Assembly: GCA_002238825.1 (NCBI GenBank)
Contig: MPNC01000001.1
Location: 496,001-560,000 of the forward strand
Source of the DNA: SAR202 cluster bacterium bin87
GTDB lineage: Bacteria; Chloroflexota; Dehalococcoidia; Lucifugimonadales; UBA3495
Length of the DNA stretch: 64,000 nt
Direction of reading: 5' to 3'
The notes beneath the pieces were generated by a model. The model saw only the letters and a list, made by a program, of their open reading frames with translations, did no database searches and had not been told where the DNA came from. Of the stretch, positions 38,035 to 44,488 are shown one piece after another. Numbering within the stretch: the first letter of the stretch is position 1; each line of letters starts with the position of its first letter. The translations under genes were made by a program, and so were the position numbers.

Positions 38035-38375
38035 TACAGCCTTGTCCTGGAGCGGTACGCGGCGGTCCGTAACGCTCTGCCTAAAATCGGCGGTAGTTTA
38101 TCACACGGTATTTCCCCATCCGGTTTCCCCACGGGCCAGCGGTCATTTCCTACCCGGCGGCGTTGGGCGGGTCAAAGCCACCGACGCATGCGATCCGGTG
38201 GCTCCCGTGGGCGTAGCGCAGTCCTGACTCGTCCGGTCCGGCGGGTAATTGCTGCCATGTCCCATTATGGAAATCGGCGTTATAATGGGCGAAGAGATAT
38301 GAACCCTGTGAATTAGCGAATTAACGTTTCGGCACGACGCGGCAGCGAACGCGCTACCTGCAACGAGGTTGGCAG
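38035..38375. other. Divergent intergenic region, 341 bp, with two inverted repeats
   Basis: No gene recognised. It contains an 8-bp perfect inverted repeat cccattat/ataatggg (38261-38268 and 38282-38289), overlapping the TATAAT box at 38281 region and thus a candidate operator for the HNH gene. A second stem agccaccg/cggtggct (38174-38203 area) could be a small RNA or terminator fold. A tRNA was looked for and not found. Confidence 0.5.
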
Positions 38376-39107
38376 ATGGCAAGCCGGGGACGAACGGGTC
38401 GAAAAAAGGGCGCGGCCAGGAACCGAAACAACGGCCGCCAGCCCAACGCCAAAAGTTCGGGCGGAAAGCCCGATAAAACGAGTGTCTCTACGGCGTCGGA
38501 GGAAGATCAACGCAACGGCAGGGTCCCTGTCCCGGGTCGCCTCACCGCCCCAGTGCTGGTCCTGAACCTCAACTATGTCCCGGTCAACGTCTGCACCGTG
38601 CGCCGCGCCATCGTCCTGGTAGCCAAGGGCAAGGCCGAACTCCTCGAACAGCGGGCCGAAACTTCCCGCATCCGCACCTACAACGCCGCTTTGGATGCTC
38701 CTTCAATCATTCGCCTGGTGTATCTGGTCAAGCGTCCCTTTGCGCCGCGCCGCCTGTCCAAGAAGGAAGTTTTCCTGCGGGACCACTACACCTGCCAATA
38801 CTGCGGCAAGCGGTCGCAGAACCTCACCCTGGATCACGTCGTACCCCGGCGACAACGCGGCCCGCACACCTGGGACAATGTGGTGGCCGCCTGCGGGCGT
38901 TGTAACCTCGACAAGGCCGGACGCACGCCGGAAGAGGCGAACATGAAGCTGCACCGGCTCCCGACTGCCCCTCAGCCCAATCCGTACCGCATTCTGGAAA
39001 ACCGAACGATCCTGGAAGAATGGAAGCAGTACATACCGTGGCAAACTGCCGGCAAGGGGAAAAACGGCAGTGAAAGCGAGCCGGCGTTGATGGCGGTTGC
39101 CGACTGA
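38376..39107 (+). CDS. HNH endonuclease
   Basis: 243-residue protein. The first 55 residues are basic, low-complexity and probably disordered. The HNH domain starts near residue 140 with CQYCGKRSQNLTLDHVVPRRQRGPHTWDNVVAACGRCNLDKAGRTPEEA: two CxxC zinc pairs, the catalytic His in LDHVVPR and the Asn/His cluster. The preceding block VNVCTVRRAIVLVAKGKAELLEQ is typical of the widespread HNH family of Gram-positive and Chloroflexota genomes. The gene precedes an Smr gene by six bases, so co-transcription is likely. Role in restriction or repair is unknown. Confidence 0.85.
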   Translation: MASRGRTGRKKGAARNRNNGRQPNAKSSGGKPDKTSVSTASEEDQRNGRVPVPGRLTAPVLVLNLNYVPVNVCTVRRAIVLVAKGKAELLEQRAETSRIRTYNAALDAPSIIRLVYLVKRPFAPRRLSKKEVFLRDHYTCQYCGKRSQNLTLDHVVPRRQRGPHTWDNVVAACGRCNLDKAGRTPEEANMKLHRLPTAPQPNPYRILENRTILEEWKQYIPWQTAGKGKNGSESEPALMAVAD

Positions 39108-39113
39108 ACCTCC

Positions 39114-39569
39114 ATGGCGAGCATAGATCTCCACGGCAGGACCTGGTCCGAATCCCTGGCTGAACTGATCGCGACTTACAATCGGATCCTGGCGAATGGC
39201 TCGTCGTCAGACATCCTGGAGGTCGTGCATGGCTACGGCTCGACAGGCACGGGAGGTTCGCTGCGCCGCCGCGTGCGCTCGTTCCTCGCAACCCACAGCA
39301 ACCGCCTGGAGTTCCAAGCCGGCGAAGACGCCGACGGTAATCCCGGGCACACCCTGGTCATGCCCATTCAACCGCTGCCCGAAGTGAGCGACCTGCTGGC
39401 CGAACAGGTGCTGGAATACTGCGAGACCGCGCGAACGCAGCGCAAGATCACCGGCAAGTTCCGACGCTACGGTGACCCCAACGTCATCCAGGCAGTCCGC
39501 AGCCTCGAAAAGCAGGGCCGGCTCCGTGCGGTGAACAAGGGACGCAACAAGGCCTACGAAGCAGCGTAA
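39114..39569 (+). CDS. Smr-domain protein
   Basis: 151-residue Smr (small MutS-related) protein, a likely nuclease domain. The signature DLHGRTWSESLAELIATYNRIL at the start and VVHGYGSTGTGGSLRRRVRSFL are the classic DLHG and HGxG motifs. A C-terminal basic helical tail (SLEKQGRLRAVNKGRNKAYEA) may bind nucleic acid. Six bases after the HNH stop. Confidence 0.8.
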   Translation: MASIDLHGRTWSESLAELIATYNRILANGSSSDILEVVHGYGSTGTGGSLRRRVRSFLATHSNRLEFQAGEDADGNPGHTLVMPIQPLPEVSDLLAEQVLEYCETARTQRKITGKFRRYGDPNVIQAVRSLEKQGRLRAVNKGRNKAYEAA

Positions 39570-39585
39570 TGGGCCGCAGTATCTT

Positions 39586-40641
39586 TCAGGCCACGCCTGC
39601 CGGCACCGCCAGCATCATGCATTCCAGCGCCAGCCGCGGGTTCACGTTGGCGTCCAACGCCCGCAGCGTCTCCTGAACACTGTCCAGGAACGCCACGACC
39701 TCTGCCGTAGTTGTCGCATCGGCTTGCGTGCCCAGTTCGTCACGCCAGTCATCGTTGTGCACGTGCTCGGACTGGCCTTCTTTTACCAGAAGCACGTCGC
39801 GCCACCAGCGTTCCCAGAGGTACAGTTCCTGTCGGACCGATTCGCGGTCGCTCGAAAAGCCTCCCGCCAGGGTATTGGCGTAGTTGAACCGCGCATCCAG
39901 AGGAGACGAGGATATCTCCGGAACCTGCGCCAGGCGTTCCCGGTAGGAGTCCATCCGCTCCGGATCCTCCAACACGCTGATCGCCCAACCCGGGCAGCCG
40001 CGTGCCAGGCGGGCGAGCCGGCGCGCATCATCGGGCGCAACCCCGCGCGTGGACGCGAGGTATTCGGTCAACGCCGGGCCGGGCATGGGTCGCAGCGGGA
40101 GCATCCGGCAGCGCGACCGGATGGTAGGTAGAATTGCGTCCTCGTTCGTGGTGAGGAGCAGCACGAGCACTTGGGGCGGCGGTTCCTCCAGCGTCTTCAA
40201 CAGCGCATTGGCGGGTTCGCTTTGACCTGCCGATAAGGTTTCGGCGCCGTCGAAGATCACCACCTTCCAGGCGCCCTCCACCGCGGTCACCGCCAGAAAA
40301 CTCTCTGCCTCCCGGACCTGATCGATGCTGATCCGGGTGGAAACCCGCGGATCGTCGCCCACTGCGACTATCTTGACGTCGGCGAACACCCCCCGCCGAA
40401 TTCGCAGGCAGGGGTCACAATTGCCGCACGGGCCCCGGGATTCGTCCTGATCATCGAACATGGACCCGGCCTGCTGCCCGTTGACGACCGCACAATTGAC
40501 CGCCGCGCCGAGATCCAGAGCCAGCGTCATCTTGCCGACATGCGGCGGTCCGGAAAGCAGATATGCGTGAGCGAGCCTGCCGGCGCCCAGGCCGGCGTCG
40601 ATTTGCTTCAGCAGGTGGTCCTGCCCAATGGTCGACCACAT
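39586..40641 (-). CDS. holB: DNA polymerase III subunit delta'
   Basis: 351-residue clamp-loader subunit. N-terminal AAA+ domain: WSTIGQDHLLKQIDAGLGAGRLAHAYLLSGPPHVGKMTLALDLG with the Walker A GPPHVGKM, then a zinc-binding region with CGNCDPCLRIRRGVF and sensor residues in VVIFDGAETLSAGQSEPANALLKTLEEPPPQVLVLLLTTN. Walker B is degenerate, as in delta' proteins. The start is ATG 40641. It is convergent with the Smr gene. Confidence 0.88.
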   Translation of the reverse strand: MWSTIGQDHLLKQIDAGLGAGRLAHAYLLSGPPHVGKMTLALDLGAAVNCAVVNGQQAGSMFDDQDESRGPCGNCDPCLRIRRGVFADVKIVAVGDDPRVSTRISIDQVREAESFLAVTAVEGAWKVVIFDGAETLSAGQSEPANALLKTLEEPPPQVLVLLLTTNEDAILPTIRSRCRMLPLRPMPGPALTEYLASTRGVAPDDARRLARLARGCPGWAISVLEDPERMDSYRERLAQVPEISSSPLDARFNYANTLAGGFSSDRESVRQELYLWERWWRDVLLVKEGQSEHVHNDDWRDELGTQADATTTAEVVAFLDSVQETLRALDANVNPRLALECMMLAVPAGVA

Positions 40642-40688
40642 GCTGCGGATTCGCCTCACGCCCCGCTGGCCCGTCAGCCGATAGCCGG

Positions 40689-42002
40689 CTACAGGTCACA
40701 CAGCATCATGTCTGCATAGGACTCGCGCCGGCGGATCAGCCGGCTTTCGCCGTTGTTCACCAGCACGATGGGAGGGCGCGGGTTCAGGTTGTAGTTGCTG
40801 GCCATTGACGGGCAGTATGCGCCGGCGGCAGGTATGGCGATCACATCTCCAGCCGCAGGAGCGGGCAGCAAAATGTCTGATGCCAGCACGTCGCCCGACT
40901 CGCAATACTTGCCGGCGATGGTCACCGTGGCGTCCGGATCCGCGGCCGGCCGGTTGGCGGACAGCACTTCGTAGGACGCCTGGTACAGCGCCGGCCGGAT
41001 GTTGTCTCCCATGCCGCCGTCGACGCTCACGTACGTACGTACCCCCGGTATGTCCTTGATCGCGCCGATCCGGTATAACGCCACGCCGGCCGGACCGATA
41101 ATCGAACGGCCCGGCTCGATGACCAGGGTGGGCTGGTCCATTCCCAGTTCGTCGCAGGTTGCTGTCAGCGTCCCGACGATTGCCTCGGCGTAATCGTCCG
41201 CAGCCGGAGGTTGGTCATTCCGGGTGTAGGCGATGGCGAACCCCCCGCCCGGGCTGAACTCCTGCAGGTTCAACCCTTGCTCGCGCAGCCCGGCGGCGAA
41301 CCGCAGGACCAGGTCCGTCGCCGCCTGATACGGCTCCAACTCGAATATCGGCGATCCCAGGTGGAAGTGCAGCCCTTTCAGGTCGAGATGCGGCGCGGCG
41401 ATGGCTTGGAGTATCGCTTGCTCAGCGTCGCCGGTTTGGATGGAAAAACCAAATTTGGAGTCAATGATTCCCGTGGTGGTATAGGCATGCGTGTGCGGGT
41501 CGATGCCGGGGGATACGCGCACCAGGATGTCCTGCGATTTGCCAGCGTCCGCGCAGATTCGCTCCAGCAGGTTCAGCTCGTGAAAACTGTCCACCACCAC
41601 GCGGCCGATGCCCGCAGCCACCGCTTCTTCCAACTCGGCCGGCGTCTTGTTGTTGCCGTGGAAGTAGACCTTGTCCAGCGGCACGTCGCCCGCCATCGCC
41701 ACGGCCAGCTCGCCTCCGGACACCACGTCCAGGCCGAGACCTTCCTCGGCGAAGATGCGCGCCAAGGCCGGGTTGATGTATGCCTTGGAGGCGTATACCG
41801 CCTGCGCGTTGGCGTAACGCGACGCGAAAGCTCCTGCGAACTGGCGACACCTCGAGCGCAACGTGGCCTCATCCAGGACGTACAGCGGAGTGCCGTACTG
41901 CTCCACCAGATCGACGGCGTCGCACCCGCCGATGGTGAGGTGACCGGTGGCGTTGGTGTCGGTGGTGTCGGGGAAAACGTGCGTCAGGTGGCGGGGCAGC
42001 AT
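40689..42002 (-). CDS. lysA: Diaminopimelate decarboxylase
   Basis: 437-residue PLP enzyme converting meso-diaminopimelate to L-lysine. N-terminal barrel with the PLP-Lys in AQAVYASKAYINPALARIFAEEGLGLDVVSGGELAVA. The central region includes KFGFSIQTGDAEQ and LKGLHFHLGSPIFELEPY, then the C-terminal domain with VEPGRSIIGPAGVALY and GKYCESGDVLASDILLP. Residues are complete and the length is normal. It precedes holB on the same strand. Confidence 0.93.
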   Translation of the reverse strand: MLPRHLTHVFPDTTDTNATGHLTIGGCDAVDLVEQYGTPLYVLDEATLRSRCRQFAGAFASRYANAQAVYASKAYINPALARIFAEEGLGLDVVSGGELAVAMAGDVPLDKVYFHGNNKTPAELEEAVAAGIGRVVVDSFHELNLLERICADAGKSQDILVRVSPGIDPHTHAYTTTGIIDSKFGFSIQTGDAEQAILQAIAAPHLDLKGLHFHLGSPIFELEPYQAATDLVLRFAAGLREQGLNLQEFSPGGGFAIAYTRNDQPPAADDYAEAIVGTLTATCDELGMDQPTLVIEPGRSIIGPAGVALYRIGAIKDIPGVRTYVSVDGGMGDNIRPALYQASYEVLSANRPAADPDATVTIAGKYCESGDVLASDILLPAPAAGDVIAIPAAGAYCPSMASNYNLNPRPPIVLVNNGESRLIRRRESYADMMLCDL

Positions 42003-42087
42003 GGCGTGAACGCTCCAAATGAGTGTGATGACGGGGAATAATCTAGCACATCAGCCGGATTCTTCGCGCTGCGGTGGTGCAGAAATC

Positions 42088-42113
42088 AGCCCGCCAAAAT
42101 CCTTCGGCGGGCT
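42088..42113 (-). terminator. Terminator of the collagen-like gene
   Basis: agcccgcc (42088-42095) pairs with ggcgggct (42106-42113) over a 10-base loop; on the minus strand it is followed by gatttctg. It lies between the minus-strand collagen-like gene and lysA. Confidence 0.6.
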
Positions 42114-42170
42114 CGTTTCATTAACGCTTGAAGCCGACTATCTGGAATTTTGTTCGCCGGGACCCGCCAC

Positions 42171-42869
42171 CTACGAACGGGCGCGTCGCGAAAAAGCCAC
42201 TATGGAAAGTATCAAGGCCGCCAGCGCGAGTAGGACCGCGATGACTGCCGCAACTAGCGTGTAAAGACCATACCCCTCGGACTCGCCCTGCTGCCCGCGC
42301 GGTCCTTCCGCGCCTGCTTGCCCTGCCTCGCCTTGCGGACCAGCGGGTCCCGGTTGTCCCTGAGCTCCCGCGGCGCCCGGTGGTCCAGGCGGCCCGGACG
42401 GGCCCCGTTCACCACGCGGCCCGGCGGGTCCGGGGACCGCTACCGGCGCTGGAGTCGCCGTAGGCTGGGGCATGGGGGTAGGCGTTGCAGTTGGCGCCGG
42501 GCCGCCTCCGATTCCAGCCCGCAACTCCAGGTCGGCTTGCAGGAACCCTGCCTGCCAGTTCATTTCGACGTTAGCCCTTTGGCCCTTTATCAGAAAGTAA
42601 ACCGGGCCAACACCCGGTGGCTCCGGCACCTGGAGCGGACCGAACCGCCCGTCATTGCGCGCTGTGATGCGACTCAACCGGACATCGCCCTGCATCGCCT
42701 CTATCAACGTGCCCGGAGGTACCAACTGGTCGTCCAGCCAAGCTGTTCCGGCCAGAACGGTCGGCGGTGACGGCGGCGATTGCGCCAACACCGTTGCGTG
42801 TGCGAACGCCCCGAATAGTATCGCCAGCCCAACGGGCAAAACTAAAACCAGCCACCGAGTTCTGATCAT
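42171..42869 (-). CDS. Cell-surface protein with collagen-like Gly-X-Y repeats
   Basis: 232-residue exported protein. Residues about 5-28 form a signal peptide (RTRWLVLVLPVGLAILFG) ending at an A-x-A site. A conserved N-terminal domain contains VLAGTAWLDDQLVPPGTLIEAM and DGRFGPLQVPEPPGVGPVYFLIKGQRANV, a fold of the Ig/carboxypeptidase-regulatory type seen in Chloroflexota surface proteins. A Pro/Thr-rich linker precedes 17 consecutive Gly-X-Y triplets, then a C-terminal helix (LYTLVAAVIAVLLALAALILSIVAF) anchors it. ATG 42869 has a ggaggaatc ribosome site and overlaps the end of the preceding ORF by four bases. Confidence 0.8.
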   Translation of the reverse strand: MIRTRWLVLVLPVGLAILFGAFAHATVLAQSPPSPPTVLAGTAWLDDQLVPPGTLIEAMQGDVRLSRITARNDGRFGPLQVPEPPGVGPVYFLIKGQRANVEMNWQAGFLQADLELRAGIGGGPAPTATPTPMPQPTATPAPVAVPGPAGPRGERGPSGPPGPPGAAGAQGQPGPAGPQGEAGQAGAEGPRGQQGESEGYGLYTLVAAVIAVLLALAALILSIVAFSRRARS

Positions 42870-43348
42870 TGGATCGATTCCTCCAGCCCCAAGTTGGCGA
42901 GACAAATGGACGCACGGGCCGCATCCGTCATATCGTTTCCCGCGTTTACCTGCAAGTGCATCACCAGAAGGTGATCGCGCATCATGAGGTTACAACGAAC
43001 TCCAGTCAGAATGTAACGCAAATGCTCCCCGATGTCTGCGATCCTGAACCGCGCCGCGGTCATCAAGTCGACGAGCGCTCCGTAACTGTCCAGAATTCAA
43101 GAGGTTGTCATTGCGAGGCGCTTGCGCCGTGGCAATCTCGATGCCGTTGCAGCAACGTCTGCCCTGAAGGACTCCCCGGCGCTAACGAGATTGCCGCGCT
43201 TCGCTCGCAATGACACTTCCCCCACAACTCTGAACAGTTACAGCGCTCCGGCTCCTCCGCAGATAATCAGTCTGGCGCCATCAGTTCGATGGGCAAGGAA
43301 ACTGGCGGGCCCAACGCAGGCGCGAGGGGACCTCAACCGGCGCACCAT
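42866..43348 (-). pseudogene. ORF split by a 160-bp MITE-like insertion
   Basis: If the element at 43082-43241 and one copy of its 8-bp target duplication are deleted, a single ATG-started minus-strand frame of about 104 codons results, from 43348 to the TGA at 42866. The left arm reads about 39 codons including ACVGPASFLAHRTDGARLII and the right arm continues LMTAARFRIADIGEHLRYIL and onward to ANLGLEESIQ. Present-day reading hits stops inside the insertion. Its stop overlaps the start of the collagen-like gene (ATGA), so the frame was probably the first gene of that operon. No family is recognised. Confidence 0.5.
43074..43249. mobile_element. 160-bp MITE-like element with 8-bp target-site duplication (IS66-like ends)
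   Basis: The element spans 43082-43241 with imperfect terminal inverted repeats (gtaactgtccagaatt and its counterpart at 43226-43241, 14 of 16 bases). It is flanked by agcgctcc at 43074-43081 and 43242-43249. Ends beginning GTAA and an 8-bp duplication are the hallmarks of the IS66 family. The interior has the shared palindromic core (gtcattgcgaggcgcttgcg and inverse). It carries no transposase. Confidence 0.8.
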
Positions 43349-43496
43349 TTGATCGCCAGGACAAAGAATGCGCCGACGCAACCCAGGAAGTCATTCCCTA
43401 CTGCGCGCTGATATCGTGCGCGTCGTCCGTTGGGGACGGCGTAACATAACCCTGTCCGGCGATTTGTTCCCATAGACGACTGTCTATCGAGGCGCT

Positions 43497-43568
43497 TCGT
43501 CACGAGTTGTGACGAATACCCAGGTTGATTTTGGCCCATGTCTGGCGTATCGTCACAACTCGTGATGA
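43497..43568. promoter_or_regulatory. Promoter and paired operators of the XRE regulator
   Basis: Two 19-bp near-palindromic sites occupy 43497-43515 (tcgtcacgagttgtgacga) and 43550-43568 (tcgtcacaactcgtgatga); each is the near reverse complement of the other (18 of 19 bases). Their centres are 53 bases apart. Between them lie TTGATT (43525-43530), a 17-base spacer and TATCGT (43548-43553). The second site overlaps the -10 box and the ATG at 43565, so self-repression is likely. Confidence 0.65.
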
Positions 43569-43840
43569 CTTATCAGGTCGCATTTGGCCGCCACGTCAGG
43601 CAGATCCGGCTTCGGCGCGACGAGACCCAGGAAGAAGTGGCCCATCGGGCGGGCATCCACGTCACGTATCTGTCCGGTATAGAGCGCGGCGTCCGCAACC
43701 CTTCTCTGACGAGCATCTGCGCCCTCGCCGCCGGGCTGGGGGTGCCAGTGAGTCACCTGTTCGATTTCGACCCCCGGGCCAATGAGCCACGTAAAAAAGC
43801 CGGGTCGCTGCGCCGTCGAGCGCGAGCACGCAGCGCCTAA
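43565..43840 (+). CDS. XRE-family transcriptional regulator
   Basis: 91-residue DNA-binding protein. The helix-turn-helix HTH_3 domain is clear: GRHVRQIRLRRDETQEEVAHRAGIHVTYLSGIERGVRNPSLTSICALAAGLGVPVSHLF, followed by a basic tail. ATG at 43565 lies just past the -10 box, giving a near-leaderless transcript; an ATG at 43538 is possible. The operators at its 5' end point to autoregulation. Confidence 0.85.
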   Translation: MTYQVAFGRHVRQIRLRRDETQEEVAHRAGIHVTYLSGIERGVRNPSLTSICALAAGLGVPVSHLFDFDPRANEPRKKAGSLRRRARARSA

Positions 43841-43866
43841 TCGGCTCTCAGCCGCACGCGTTCTAA

Positions 43867-43896
43867 TTGACCGCCCGCCGGCGCGCCGTCTATACT
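43867..43896 (+). promoter_or_regulatory. Promoter of the coxSLM unit
   Basis: TTGACC at 43867-43872, 18-base spacer and TATACT at 43891-43896. Start predicted near 43903, about 100 bases before coxS. Confidence 0.6.
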
Positions 43897-44004
43897 GCCG
43901 CACGAATGAACCGGCGCCGCTGTTCGTTGCCGGTTGGCCTTCGTTCACTACCTCACCCTCGCTGCCGCCGGCATGGCGGCCGTTCCTGATAGAGGAGGTG
44001 TATT

Positions 44005-44484
44005 TTGCCGAATAAAGTACCCATCACGATTACCGTGAATGGCCGCTCGCACTCCGCCGAAGTGGAACCCCGCACCCTGTTGGTCCACTTCCTGCGCGAG
44101 ACCCTGAACCTGACCGGCACCAAGATTGGCTGCGACACCAGCCAGTGCGGTGCCTGCGTAGTCAAGATGAACGGCGTTACCGTCAAGTCGTGCACCGCGT
44201 TTGCCGTGCAGGCCGATGGAGCCGAAGTGACCACCATCGAGGGGTTGGCTGACGGCGGAAACCTGACCGCGGTCCAGGAAGCCTTCTGGAACAACCACGG
44301 CCTCCAGTGCGGCTACTGCACCGCCGGCATGATTATGACGGTCACCGAGATCATCGAGCGCAACCCCAACCCGTCGGCCGACGAAGTCCGCGCCGGCCTC
44401 GAGGGGAACATGTGCCGCTGCACCGGATACAACAACATCGTCAGGGCCGCTCTGGCCGCCGCCGCTGCCGGACAAGGAGGCTGA
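44005..44484 (+). CDS. coxS: CO-dehydrogenase-family small 2Fe-2S subunit
   Basis: 159-residue two-cluster iron-sulfur subunit of the xanthine-oxidase/aerobic CO dehydrogenase family. The plant-type 2Fe-2S site is [22 protein letters not shown]; the second, helical site is [18 protein letters not shown] with [13 protein letters not shown] start at 44005 follows a perfect agaggaggtg ribosome site. The operon order S-L-M is that of form II enzymes. Confidence 0.9.
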   Translation: MPNKVPITITVNGRSHSAEVEPRTLLVHFLRETLNLTGTKIGCDTSQCGACVVKMNGVTVKSCTAFAVQADGAEVTTIEGLADGGNLTAVQEAFWNNHGLQCGYCTAGMIMTVTEIIERNPNPSADEVRAGLEGNMCRCTGYNNIVRAALAAAAAGQGG

Positions 44485-44488
44485 CGCC

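Noticed and set aside
38190-38260. Possible tRNA gene near gggcgtagcgcag
   Set aside because: No complementary acceptor stem, T-loop or anticodon arm could be formed.
43333-43539. 68-codon minus-strand frame upstream of the XRE gene
   Set aside because: It covers the operators and promoter of the XRE gene and has no recognisable features.
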